64,000 nt of DNA from Calothrix sp. NIES-4101 (GTDB taxonomy: Bacteria; Cyanobacteriota; Cyanobacteriia; Cyanobacteriales; Nostocaceae): positions 5,084,001 to 5,148,000 of the forward strand of contig AP018280.1 of the NCBI GenBank assembly GCA_004296455.1, read 5' to 3'. The first letter of the stretch is position 1. Each line of letters starts with the position of its first letter. The notes under the pieces are model-generated. The model searched no databases, had not been told where the DNA came from, and saw only the letters and a list, made by a program, of their open reading frames with translations. Positions 54,897-64,000 of this stretch are shown one piece after another. The position numbers and the translations under genes are program-made.

Positions 54897-55940
54897 ATGC
54901 CAACCGTATTAGCCATAGAAACTAGCTGTGATGAAACTGCCGTTGCAATTGTTAACAATCGCGAAGTGAAGAGTAGTATTATTTCTTCACAAATTCCTGT
55001 GCATCGGCAATATGGGGGAGTTGTGCCGGAGGTTGCTTCCCGATCGCACCTGGAAACAATTAATCATACAATTTCCCAAGCCTTTGATGAGTCAGGGCTA
55101 TCCTGGGAACACATTGATGGGATTGCCGCAACCACTGCACCGGGACTAGTGGGAGCGTTGCTAGTGGGGTTAACGGCGGCAAAAACCTTGGCAATACTGC
55201 ATGAAAAACCTTTTTTGGGAGTTCATCACCTGGAAGGGCATATTTACGCCACTTACCTGAGTGAGCCGTCATTAAAACCCCCTTTCCTGAGTTTATTGGT
55301 TTCCGGTGGACATACGAGCTTAATCCACGTTCAAGAATGTGGTGTCTACGACACATTAGGGGGAACTCGTGATGATGCAGCAGGTGAGGCATTCGATAAA
55401 GTTGCCCGACTGTTAAAACTTGGTTATCCTGGGGGCCCAATCATTGACAAAATTGCCAAAGAAGGCGACCCCCTCGCTTTTCCTTTACCTGAAGGCAGGG
55501 TTTCGCTACCAAATAACGCTGGATTTCACCGTTATGATGCTAGTTTTAGCGGCTTAAAAACGGCTGTATTGCGTCTCGTACAGAATATTGAAGCTGGAGG
55601 TCATGAAGTGCCAGTTAGGGACGTTGCAGCCAGTTTCCAGTACACTGTAGCCCGTGCTTTAACTAAGCGGACTATTGCCTGTGCCCTGGATTATGGTCTG
55701 ACTACCATAGCTGTTGGGGGTGGTGTTGCTGCCAATAGTGCCTTGCGATCGCATTTAAGTGCTGCTTGTGCTGAAAATAACCTGCGGGTCTTATTTCCGC
55801 CCTTAAAATACTGTACCGATAATGCTGCCATGATTGGCTGTGCAGCCTGTGAACACCTGGCTCTTGGTCATACCTCGCCGTTGACATTGGGTGTTCATTC
55901 TCGGCTAGCGCTGACTCAAGTTATGAGTTTATATAAGTAA
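54897..55940 (+). CDS. tsaD: tRNA threonylcarbamoyladenosine synthase subunit TsaD
   Basis: I chose the ATG at 54897 ([14 protein letters not shown]), the invariant family start; the upstream in-frame TTG at 54855 adds 14 unrelated residues. The 347-residue ASKHA protein transfers threonylcarbamoyl to A37 of ANN-reading tRNAs with TsaB and TsaE. Motifs include HHLEGHIYA (metal His pair near 110), [29 protein letters not shown] and [12 protein letters not shown]. The psaF-tsaD divergent arrangement is conserved in Nostoc-type genomes as far as I recall. Confidence 0.96.
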   Translation: MPTVLAIETSCDETAVAIVNNREVKSSIISSQIPVHRQYGGVVPEVASRSHLETINHTISQAFDESGLSWEHIDGIAATTAPGLVGALLVGLTAAKTLAILHEKPFLGVHHLEGHIYATYLSEPSLKPPFLSLLVSGGHTSLIHVQECGVYDTLGGTRDDAAGEAFDKVARLLKLGYPGGPIIDKIAKEGDPLAFPLPEGRVSLPNNAGFHRYDASFSGLKTAVLRLVQNIEAGGHEVPVRDVAASFQYTVARALTKRTIACALDYGLTTIAVGGGVAANSALRSHLSAACAENNLRVLFPPLKYCTDNAAMIGCAACEHLALGHTSPLTLGVHSRLALTQVMSLYK

Positions 55941-56050
55941 TTGTGAATCAAGTCCAGAGTAATATTATTTACATTATTCTTAATTATTTACTCAGCAAAC
56001 TTTACAAGACGGTAAATTACAAAAAGGCAAATTACCGACATCAGCCAAAA

Positions 56051-56959
56051 CTAAGAATGCTGCGTCACGAGTCTACGGATTTCATCGGCAACAGCATGAG
56101 GTTGTTCCAACATTGCTAAATGTCCGCAATTAGGTATTTCTGTCACATTTTCACCGCTATATTGAAACGAAGGGTGGAAACTGGCTAAATGACGGACATA
56201 TTTTGGTTCCATAACTTTATCTTCGGCACCAGCTAGGAAGTAAACTGGCTGTTTGATTTCGGCGACTAACTGGGGTAGACGATTAACTTCTTCTTCAGTT
56301 GTCGAATCAAGTAATGATCCTAGTGCGGCTTCGGGATCAGCAACAATAAAATCTATAACTCTTTGCCTTGCCCATTGTCGTTCTAAGGGACGTACAACAC
56401 TTGCTCGTGTAAATAATAAATCAATTAGTGGTACTTGAGTCAGCCATCGCGGACGTACTTGTAAAAACTTTTGTCCTGCTGTCCGAAATTGCTCGAATGC
56501 TTCTTTTAAGTAAATACCACCACCAGCATTAACACAAATCACTCCTTTGACCACATGAGATAATTGCACAGCAGCCCAGAGTGCGATCGTACCTCCTAAT
56601 GAGTGACCAACTAACCAAGCACTTTGAATATTCAGGTTTTGTAACAAAATTGCTAAATCCTGAGCATATGTTGTTGGCGCGTAAAGAGAATCAAAGGGAT
56701 TTGTATCATTACCACTATAATCTGGTGAAAATGTCAAATCTTTGGTGTCGCGATTGTTATCTACTTTGGTTTGTGACTCGCCAAAACCTCTAAGATCGTA
56801 AGATAAGCACTGGAAATCGTCTTTGAGAAGAGAAATCACAGGTTGCCAGTATCCACGACTATTTAGCCAACCGTGGACAAAAACTAAAGTATCTGGGTTT
56901 GATGTCGGGTTTGTGAGCTCGTACGCGTGTGGAACGCCCAAGATTTCGATAGTTGCCAT
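56051..56959 (-). CDS. Alpha/beta hydrolase
   Basis: This 302-residue hydrolase has the oxyanion region FVHGWLNSRGYWQPVI and nucleophile elbow VGHSLGGTIALW (catalytic Ser). The acid is probably the Asp in LAGAEDKVM, and the catalytic His is in IPNCGHLAMLEQP. There is no signal peptide. The substrate is unknown; relatives include esterases and C-C bond hydrolases. The start is ATG. It is convergent with tsaD and separated from the ACT-domain gene by 177 bp on the same strand. Confidence 0.9.
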   Translation of the reverse strand: MATIEILGVPHAYELTNPTSNPDTLVFVHGWLNSRGYWQPVISLLKDDFQCLSYDLRGFGESQTKVDNNRDTKDLTFSPDYSGNDTNPFDSLYAPTTYAQDLAILLQNLNIQSAWLVGHSLGGTIALWAAVQLSHVVKGVICVNAGGGIYLKEAFEQFRTAGQKFLQVRPRWLTQVPLIDLLFTRASVVRPLERQWARQRVIDFIVADPEAALGSLLDSTTEEEVNRLPQLVAEIKQPVYFLAGAEDKVMEPKYVRHLASFHPSFQYSGENVTEIPNCGHLAMLEQPHAVADEIRRLVTQHS

Positions 56960-57136
56960 ATTTCTATCGTACCCTTAAGGATGGCTGCGACTGAATTCAT
57001 TTGGAAAAGATAACCAAAGAAAGTGGAAGTTAAAAGTAAAAATAACAGATTTTTTGCTGATCTTTATTTTCCTTTTGCTATTTTTTTGTGAAAAAATAAA
57101 ACTGTTTATCTATCCGTTGATGCTGCTATCCGCTCA

Positions 57137-57859
57137 TTACCTGCCTAGTAACCTCTGTCGTACCCCTTCTGCAATTTTATGCCCTAGATATTCTGGGATT
57201 AAACTTTCGTTTGGTCCGAGTAGGTAAAGTATGAGTCGGGTACGTCCACGCCAAACTAATAAATTGGCATTGACAACCAAAAGGTCTTCTTGCCAGATTG
57301 CGTACATAACTTTGTAGAATAAACCCGGTTGGTTATCGGCTTCAATTACCAATGCTGGTAAGTGGAAAACTGGATCGACGTAAAATTCGGTTTGAACCTG
57401 TTCTAAACCAGCATCTAAATTAAATTCAACAGCTAGCATTTCTTCGACTTCAAATCTGCCACCAAGGGCTTCGCGAATTGCACGACAGACGTTTTCGGCG
57501 GTTTTGTCGGTCAGGGATTTACTACCACGGGATATGATGAGCTTGATAAATACCAGCATCGGCGGTTTTATTTGCCCGTAAAGACTTAGCGAATGGATTG
57601 TGAGTCCATAAGCCGCCAAAACACCGAAGATATCACTGAGTAGGAAAGATTGGTTGCGGTAGGCAAAATGCAGGGCACTTTTGCTACCTTCGGGTTTGAG
57701 TTCGATGACTGCGCGTCTAGTTTTGTATAGACGGTAGGCAAGACGTAAATTTTGCAGTTGAATTTCGCTACTAACAAATTGCTCATAAAACTGGGGAAAA
57801 GCTCTATTAAAGCGTTTGAGAAGTTCGAGGGTAGAAGTTTTTAAACCAGAAGCCATCAT
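57137..57859 (-). CDS. ACT-domain protein (two ACT-like modules)
   Basis: This 240-residue protein has two ACT-like segments, each beginning with a beta strand and a turn: SFLLSDIFGVLAAYGLTIHSLSLYG (about 70-95) and ALVIEADNQPGLFYKVMYAIWQEDLLVVNANL (about 168-200). ACT domains bind amino acids or other small ligands. No catalytic domain is attached, unlike GlnD or RelA, so it may be a regulatory partner. It is a conserved cyanobacterial type, but its role is not known to me. Confidence 0.75.
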   Translation of the reverse strand: MMASGLKTSTLELLKRFNRAFPQFYEQFVSSEIQLQNLRLAYRLYKTRRAVIELKPEGSKSALHFAYRNQSFLLSDIFGVLAAYGLTIHSLSLYGQIKPPMLVFIKLIISRGSKSLTDKTAENVCRAIREALGGRFEVEEMLAVEFNLDAGLEQVQTEFYVDPVFHLPALVIEADNQPGLFYKVMYAIWQEDLLVVNANLLVWRGRTRLILYLLGPNESLIPEYLGHKIAEGVRQRLLGR

Positions 57860-58821
<962 letters not shown>

Positions 58822-58974
58822 GGGGATGAGAAGAATGTGAGAGTCAAGAGTCAGGATGAATAAACATTGTCTTTTTTTCTGTACAATTACAATCGGATAT
58901 GCTATTGTTAGTTATAAGTGAAATTCCGTGTCCTAAAGTTTTAATTCTTAATGATATGGGACTAAATTATATTC

Positions 58975-59048
58975 CGGGATGTAGCGCAGCTTGGTAGCGC
59001 GCCTGCTTTGGGAGCAGGATGCCGCAGGTTCGAATCCTGTCATCCCGA
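58975..59048 (+). tRNA. tRNA-Pro (anticodon TGG)
   Basis: The cloverleaf has acceptor CGGGATG/CATCCCG with discriminator A, anticodon stem CCTGC/GCAGG and loop TTTGGGA giving anticodon TGG, and T arm GGTTCGAATCC. No CCA is encoded. Its 5' half is almost identical to the CGG isoacceptor at 50.1 kb. Confidence 0.95.
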
Positions 59049-59645
59049 TGTTTGACTAAAAGTCAAAAATACTTTTTCAGACCCAAAATGTAGTCACCTA
59101 CTTGGGTCTTTTTATTTTTCCTTTGGGTGGGAACGTCAATACAAAACTTAACAAAAATTTTATCTATTTTTCTCTCATCAAAACTACGGGTTTTCCGAGT
59201 CATGTAGTATGTATTTTAGTCACAAATTATGATGTTACGCAATTATTTGTAAATACAAGGAATATACCTTGTCACTATGCTGTGAGTGAATTTTAACTGC
59301 GAGCAACAAATCCTCAGTACAGTAAAAACTTGTAGATTTAATCACACTTTGGTCAAATTGGGGTGGAACGATCGCAATCAGAGAGCGTCGATTATAACTG
59401 ACAAAGGCAATAAAATAGCATTTGTCACTATGCGTAAACAAGGAACTTTCGCCATCAGAAGACGACAGACAGTCATACAACATGTAAACAATTTCGCAAT
59501 AACTAACCAAAAAGCAAACACGAAATTGATCAACAACCGCATAGGCAATTAGTTACGGATAGTTTCGACAGCTAAAACTATTTATTGCCAAGCTAAGTCA
59601 AACATCTGTCTGATTTGATTTAAAGTTTTAATGTTAGGAGAAGTC
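59049..59645. other. Intergenic region after tRNA-Pro
   Basis: Apart from the terminator at 59079-59119, the region contains overlapping frames on both strands (59235-59510 minus and 59286-59552 plus). None has a motif, a ribosome site or credible composition, so I see no supported gene. Confidence 0.45.
59079..59119 (+). terminator. Rho-independent terminator after tRNA-Pro
   Basis: An 8-bp stem AGACCCAA (59079-59086) with TTGGGTCT (59102-59109) is followed by TTTTATTTTT. It lies 31 bp downstream of the tRNA. Confidence 0.8.
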
Positions 59646-60467
59646 ATGAAATCATTGGTTCGCTGGGGCACAACATTCGGTTTGGTGGGGAGTACTCTGT
59701 TGGCAACAGTTGTTAGCGGAATTGCCCCAGTGTTTGCATTACCAGAACAGCAAATTAAAGAAAAGTTGGATTCTGTTCCTGTTTGGTTAATTACTAACCC
59801 TCAAGGTTTACCACTTAGTCGGCAATTACCCGATCCTCAAAACGCTCAAAAATCCAAAGGTTCGGTGACTGGGGTTTACATGAGCCGCCAAGATGCACAA
59901 GCTTTTATTAAAGAACTGCAAGCAGTCAAAAATCCTGATCCAAAAATGGCAGAAATGTTGAAAAGCTTGCAAGCAACTGCTGTACCTTTGGGAAGTATTT
60001 ACCAGCAGTTACAACAAAGCAAAAATAAACCTGACAGCTTGAAATTCGCCTTTAAACCAAATGATCAAGATGTGAAAGGAGCTGTTGAATTACTCAAAGC
60101 TAGCGGTCAGAAGGTTGAACAATTTAGAAGTGTACCTGTATTTATGGTAAGATTTGCTCCTGATAAGGGATATGTACCCATTCAACTAGGTACAGACAAG
60201 AAAGAGTATATCCCGATGTTCACCAGCAAGCAGGATGCAGTCGCTTTACTTGGTCAGGTTAAACCAAAATTTGCTAAAGCTGACATTCAAGTTGTGGATG
60301 TCGATGGTGTAATTAAAACCCTGCAAGATAAAAACGACGAATGGCTCAAACAGGTAGTATTTTTCCCATCACCAGAAGCACGAGAATACATTCGTACCTT
60401 GGCAAATAATAAGCCACAACAACCTGGGGCAAAACCAGCCACTCAACCAGCTGCTCCCAAAAAGTAA
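59646..60467 (+). CDS. Tic22-like periplasmic protein
   Basis: I chose the ATG at 59646 (MKSLVRWGTT), six bases after TAGGAG. The 273-residue precursor has a signal peptide (about 1-32, ending VFALPEQQ). Two Tic22-type halves follow: VPVWLITNPQGLPLSR with YMSRQDAQAFIKEL, and VPVFMVRFAPDKGYVP with MFTSKQDAVALLGQV. The C-terminus is Pro/Ala/Gln-rich. Cyanobacterial Tic22 is a periplasmic chaperone for outer-membrane proteins. It may share a transcript with prmC (29-bp gap). Confidence 0.88.
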   Translation: MKSLVRWGTTFGLVGSTLLATVVSGIAPVFALPEQQIKEKLDSVPVWLITNPQGLPLSRQLPDPQNAQKSKGSVTGVYMSRQDAQAFIKELQAVKNPDPKMAEMLKSLQATAVPLGSIYQQLQQSKNKPDSLKFAFKPNDQDVKGAVELLKASGQKVEQFRSVPVFMVRFAPDKGYVPIQLGTDKKEYIPMFTSKQDAVALLGQVKPKFAKADIQVVDVDGVIKTLQDKNDEWLKQVVFFPSPEAREYIRTLANNKPQQPGAKPATQPAAPKK

Positions 60468-60496
60468 GATAAAGATTGGCATATGGGCATAAGTTA

Positions 60497-61528
60497 ATGG
60501 TAGACAAGGAAGACAAGGAAAATTTAGGAACAGGGGGATGCGGTGACGAAGGTAGGAAGAAACAGGAAGAATCATCTCCCTCCCCATCTTCAGATTCTCC
60601 TATTTTCCTGTCTCCTTCACTGCCCAATGCCCAATTCCCCAACTTAGTATCCGGTGAAGAACTTTGGCTATGGCGAAATGCAGCAATTTCCAGTGCGATC
60701 GCTCATAATGTTCAAACAAGGGAAGTGGATTGGTTATTGCGGGAAATAGCTGGTTTGGATAGTTTAAATTTGCGCTTGGAGTTGTATCGAGAGCAACCAG
60801 AAATCAAGATGTCCCTACCTCTGGCAGATTTAGATGGGCTGTGGCAAAGGAGATTACATGAACGTTTGCCAGTACAATACATTGCCGGAGTCACTAATTG
60901 GCGACAGTTTCAACTTCAAGTCACACCAGCAGTTTTAATTCCCAGGCAAGAAACTGAGCTGCTAATTGATTTGGCTTTGGCGGCGACTGAGAATAATCAA
61001 AGCTTGCGAAATGGTAATTGGGCAGATTTAGGAACTGGCAGTGGAGCGATTGCGATTGGGTTGGCTGATATTTTTCCCAATGCTGTAATTCATGCAGTTG
61101 ATTTGAGTATGGCAGCGTTGGAGATAGCGCAAAGAAATGCAGAGAATTTAAGTTTTCTAGAAAGAATCAAATTTTATCAAGGTACTTGGTGGGAACCGCT
61201 TGTACATTTCCAAGGCAAATTTAGCGGTATGGTATCCAATCCACCGTATATTCCCAGAGAAACAGTGTTAACTTTAGACCCAGAAGTTGCTAATCATGAG
61301 CCACATTTAGCTCTGGATGGTGGGGTTGATGGCTTAGATTACATTCGTCATTTGATCCAGGTTTCTCCAGAATATTTGCAGTCTGGCGGTGTGTGGTTAA
61401 TTGAAATGATGGCTGGGCAAACTGTGCTAGTCCGCGAGATGTTGGAAAGTAATGGTAATTATTGCAACATTGAAATTCATGCTGATTTAGCTGGGATTGA
61501 AAGGTTTGCGATATGCCAGAGGCATTAA
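60497..61528 (+). CDS. prmC: Peptide chain release factor glutamine methyltransferase
   Basis: PrmC/HemK methylates the GGQ glutamine of release factors. SAM motif I is WADLGTGSGAIAIGLA and the catalytic NPPY is in VSNPPYIPRE; the N-terminal helical domain starts LVSGEELWLWRN. No start codon lies close to that conserved start. The nearest in-frame starts are ATG at 60497 (chosen) and 60476, which add about 55 low-complexity residues (KEDKEN, EESSPSPSSDSP). The DNA there is the kind of degenerate intergenic repeat seen elsewhere in the window, ending CCCAATGCCCAATTCCCC. Either the repeat is translated or the real start differs. Confidence 0.9.
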   Translation: MVDKEDKENLGTGGCGDEGRKKQEESSPSPSSDSPIFLSPSLPNAQFPNLVSGEELWLWRNAAISSAIAHNVQTREVDWLLREIAGLDSLNLRLELYREQPEIKMSLPLADLDGLWQRRLHERLPVQYIAGVTNWRQFQLQVTPAVLIPRQETELLIDLALAATENNQSLRNGNWADLGTGSGAIAIGLADIFPNAVIHAVDLSMAALEIAQRNAENLSFLERIKFYQGTWWEPLVHFQGKFSGMVSNPPYIPRETVLTLDPEVANHEPHLALDGGVDGLDYIRHLIQVSPEYLQSGGVWLIEMMAGQTVLVREMLESNGNYCNIEIHADLAGIERFAICQRH

Positions 61529-61792
61529 GCTTTGGTTATGGTATTGCAAGGACAATAAGTTATATAGTTATTAATCTATCAAGTAAGTAGTGAGATTACA
61601 TGTAACATTTCTACGCATGTGAAATAGAAAATTCCGTTATACTCATAGTCATAATCATGTGTGGTTGAGTATTTATTATTAAGACTGACACGGGGATTTG
61701 GAGACGCGGAGAAGTGTAGAAGCTTTAATTGTAAGTGATTAGCCGAACATGATATTAAGCGCTAAACATCAACTCCAGTATTAATTTTGTCT

Positions 61793-63404
61793 ATGGAATG
61801 GTTAGCTTTGTGGGGTATTCAAACTGCGGTGGGGTTTCTGTTTACTCCTGTGATGCAGAAGTTTGCAGAGGATTTGGGTAAGGATTTACTCAAAGATGTG
61901 CTTAAGGATGTACTCAAGGGTTTACCGGGGAATATTCTGCAATCTTTAAAAAAAGAGGAAATTGATATTGCGGTTGGGAAAGCAATAAAAGAGTTTTTAG
62001 AAATTCTTCAGCAGGAATTAATTAATAGTGATTGCAGTGATGATGAAGTTAAAAAATTTAATTCGTCTTTAACTAAATTTCTCCGAATTGAGCAAGTACA
62101 AGAGATATTAGGTAGTGCTTTTAATCCTGAATGTATAAGTATTGATACTCAAATTTTAGAAAGAATTTGGTATGACCAAAATTTATTGGCATTACCAGAA
62201 GATTTTGCTTGGAAACGGTTAAATAAACCCTACCTCAACAAAGTTAAAGCTATTATTCGCGAGTCGGATAAACTAAGAAATGCGTTTGATTCTTATCAGT
62301 TAGAAAAAACGGCTGATAATACTCAAGAGCTAGTTGGAGTCTCTCCTGATTTCGATTTACGACGCTATCAAGAAGGTATTCGTCAAAAGTATGGCTATCT
62401 GAAGTTAGATTCTCTCGATAGTAGTGGTTCTGCATATAATGAGTTGAGATTGCAACAGGTTTTTATTGCTCAGAATGTGCGTGAATGTGTGAAGATTTTA
62501 CCTCATGTGTTTGAGCGCAGTAAGGAATATCAAAAATATCTCAACGAAACGGGTAAAGATGCAGAAATTAAGGATATAAATGAGTTGGAACGCTATCAGA
62601 AAAGTTATATTGAAGCGCCAATTCGTTCTGTTATTGATATTATTAACGAAAAGAAAAATCGTAACTATTTAGTTATATTAGGTGACCCAGGTGCGGGGAA
62701 ATCAACTTTATTACAATTTTTAGCTTTAAATTGGGCAGAATCAAAATTAACTAATTACTTTAATCAGCCAATTCCAATCTTGATTGAATTGCGAACCTAT
62801 GCACGGCAATTTAATGAGAAACATTGTAAAAACTGGCTCTTCAGTTCTTTTTATGGAAAACTTAGCTAAAAATCCTTGAAAGCCTTATTACATAGGAATT
62901 TAGCCTCAAAAAGTATCATAGTTGCTTGTAATCATTGTTTTGTAAGGGTTTTACTGCAAAAAAACCTCAAGCTCCATAAAACTTGCCGAAGAGCCTAAAA
63001 ACTTTCTTGAATATTTACATAATGCACCAGGGGCAATTTGCCATTTAAATCAATTGGGATTACATGAGCAATTACAAAAAGGTAATGCTTTGGTGATGTT
63101 TGATGGGTTGGATGAAGTATTTGAGCCAGCCCAAAGGGAAGATATTATCAACGATATTATTCGCTTTACTGATGAATATCCCGACGTGCAAGTAATTGTC
63201 ACTTCTCGCGTGATTGGTTATAAAGATGAACGCTTTCGGAATAGCGAATTTCGTCACTTGATGTTACAGGATTTTGATGATGGACAAATCCAGGATTTTA
63301 TCAACAGATGGCATCAATTAACTTTTAATGATAAAGCCGATGCAGAAGATAAAAAAGCACGCTTAGAAAGGGGAATAGCACGCAGTAAAGCGATTAAAGA
63401 ATTG
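61793..63404 (+). pseudogene. NACHT/STAND NTPase gene interrupted by a MITE and an IS66-type element
   Basis: The gene starts at ATG 61793 (MEWLALWGIQTAV; a TTG at 61787 is in frame). The product has an unassigned helical N-terminal region of about 290 residues with an amphipathic DLGKDLLKDVLKDVLKG stretch. Then comes a NACHT module: Walker A GDPGAGKST (in YLVILGDPGAGKSTLLQFLA), LIELRTYAR, and after the MITE the Walker B-like ALVMFDGLDEVF and VIVTSRVIGY. A stop inside the MITE ends the first piece. Removing the MITE and one target copy rejoins the frame exactly. At the 3' end, AIKEL is followed at once by foreign sequence where AGNPLLL would be expected. NACHT proteins of this type act in anti-phage or other conflict systems; the sensor part is lost or beyond the window. 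Confidence 0.88.
62835..62995. mobile_element. 161-bp MITE with 8-bp target duplication (ISL3-like ends)
   Basis: The terminal inverted repeats are GGCTCTTC...TTTTATGGA (62835-62857) and its imperfect complement (62973-62995), 18 of 23 matching. The octamer TAAAAACT flanks both sides (62827-62834 and 62996-63003). GGCTCTT-type ends and 8-bp duplications are features of the ISL3 family, so it is probably a non-autonomous ISL3 derivative. It has no frame for a transposase. Exact target copies suggest a fairly recent insertion. Confidence 0.9.
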
Positions 63405-64000
63405 TAGTTTTTCACTTTCCCCCCTAAAACAAGAGTTTGCAGTGTAGGTAAAACTAGGGGTGTAGTTCATATGGTAATGTAAAAAATCATTGTGCAATGC
63501 AAACCAAAAGCTCATGAACCGACTGAGTAAAGAAGACTTAGCACAAATGAACCGGGACTACTTCCAATCTCTGGACAAGCAGAAATTGGTGGAAGTTGCG
63601 GGAAATCTTCATAAACTAGCAGTCGAGCAACTAGAAAAATTAGAGCAAAATTCGAGCAATAGTTCCTTACCCCCATCATCAGACCAATTCAAAAGTAAGG
63701 AAAAATCAGGGTTACACCAAGAAGAACAAACACCGCACTCAGAATCACAAACAGAACCAAAGCAAGAAGATAAGGTTGTTTCCGAATCCAGGGAAAAACC
63801 AAAAAGTAAGGGATTCGCTCTAAAAAAGCCGGGAAAACAACCAGGGGCTAAGGGGATATGGCGGACAGCACCCTTAGTGCCAAACCAAACCATATCCCAT
63901 TACCCAAAAACTTGTGCATCGTGTAACAGTGGATTAGAAATAGACCAACAAGCAAAACCCCACATGGGCTATTACGTATTGGAACTGGAAAAATTAGAGT
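63405..64000 (+). mobile_element. IS66-type element, left part (runs off window)
   Basis: The NACHT reading frame breaks off at 63404. The sequence TAGTTTTTCACTTTCC that follows has the look of an IS end rather than host coding sequence, and a transposase frame starts at 63514. The right end and any target duplication lie outside the window. Confidence 0.7.
63514..64000 (+). CDS. IS66-family transposase, N-terminal part (incomplete)
   Basis: The frame opens at ATG 63514 (MNRLSKEDLAQMNRDYF) and stays open to the window end (162 full codons). It has a coiled N-terminus (LHKLAVEQLEKLEQ), the IS66 hallmark NSSNSSLPPSSDQ, a charged linker, KKPGKQPGAKG and the start of the zinc finger HYPKTCASCNSGLE. 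The DDE catalytic domain would follow beyond 64000. It is reported here because it has no stop within the window. Confidence 0.85.
   Translation, partial: MNRLSKEDLAQMNRDYFQSLDKQKLVEVAGNLHKLAVEQLEKLEQNSSNSSLPPSSDQFKSKEKSGLHQEEQTPHSESQTEPKQEDKVVSESREKPKSKGFALKKPGKQPGAKGIWRTAPLVPNQTISHYPKTCASCNSGLEIDQQAKPHMGYYVLELEKLE

Noticed and set aside
55060-55440. 126-codon minus-strand frame inside tsaD
   Set aside because: It lies fully antisense to a well-conserved gene and has no motif.
59235-59552. 91-codon minus and 88-codon plus frames after tRNA-Pro
   Set aside because: They overlap on opposite strands without motif or ribosome site. I cannot exclude a small gene, but nothing supports one.

Overview
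The window is a chromosomal segment of a filamentous cyanobacterium, most likely of the heterocyst-forming Nostocales type. The support is the set of oxygenic photosynthesis genes (psaF, psaJ, psaL, chlG, petP, crtR, a PucC-like carrier, a Tic22-like protein), frequent HIP1 octamers (GCGATCGC), heptanucleotide repeats such as GGCAAAA, and MITE- and IS-like debris between genes. The assignment rests on gene content, motifs and synteny read by eye; no database search was possible.

Layout. 1-8.6 kb: a MITE-like repeat, an HD-domain protein, an RND efflux adaptor/permease pair, and an FtsH protease with a clear terminator. 8.87-10.0 kb: a complete IS630-family element with TA duplications and a -1 frameshift, sitting just upstream of a histidine kinase. 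11-24.5 kb: a GT4 glycosyltransferase, a DUF2141 protein, two secreted peptidoglycan-binding proteins, an M16 peptidase pair (one active, one lacking the zinc motif), chorismate mutase aroH, an inositol-phosphatase family protein, a PucC-type carrier, an aldo/keto reductase and a CAP-domain protein. 25-28 kb: rfbD with two glycosyltransferases. 28-37 kb: pyruvate kinase, crtR, a ChaN-like lipoprotein, a zinc alcohol dehydrogenase-like protein, chlG, an ArsA/Get3-like protein, petP and a broken Uma2 gene.

37.4-49.4 kb is a surface-polysaccharide locus. It encodes an ABC-2 exporter (Wzm/Wzt type, with a carbohydrate-binding domain on Wzt), two methyltransferases, five glycosyltransferases or glycosyltransferase-like proteins, an epimerase and rfbC. 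Its middle part (about 39.7-49.2 kb) is visibly AT-rich and has no HIP1 octamer that I could find, which suggests a transferred or fast-evolving island. A methyltransferase and a glycosyltransferase in it share the same C-terminal coiled-coil plus ENSK-x-WK-x-R tail. With the exporter, this resembles a chain-length ruler or capping system of WbdD logic; that is inference.

49.4-61.5 kb: an intact Uma2 gene, tRNA-Pro(CGG), lipA, a DUF389 membrane protein, the psaF-psaJ-psaL cluster (psaJ has only 44 codons and a GTG start), tsaD, an alpha/beta hydrolase, a double-ACT protein, a Ycf52-like acetyltransferase, tRNA-Pro(TGG), a Tic22-like protein and prmC. 61.8-64 kb: a NACHT/STAND NTPase gene of the kind used in conflict or defence systems. 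It was broken twice: by a 161-bp MITE with an 8-bp target duplication, whose removal restores the reading frame, and by an IS66-type element that runs off the window end.
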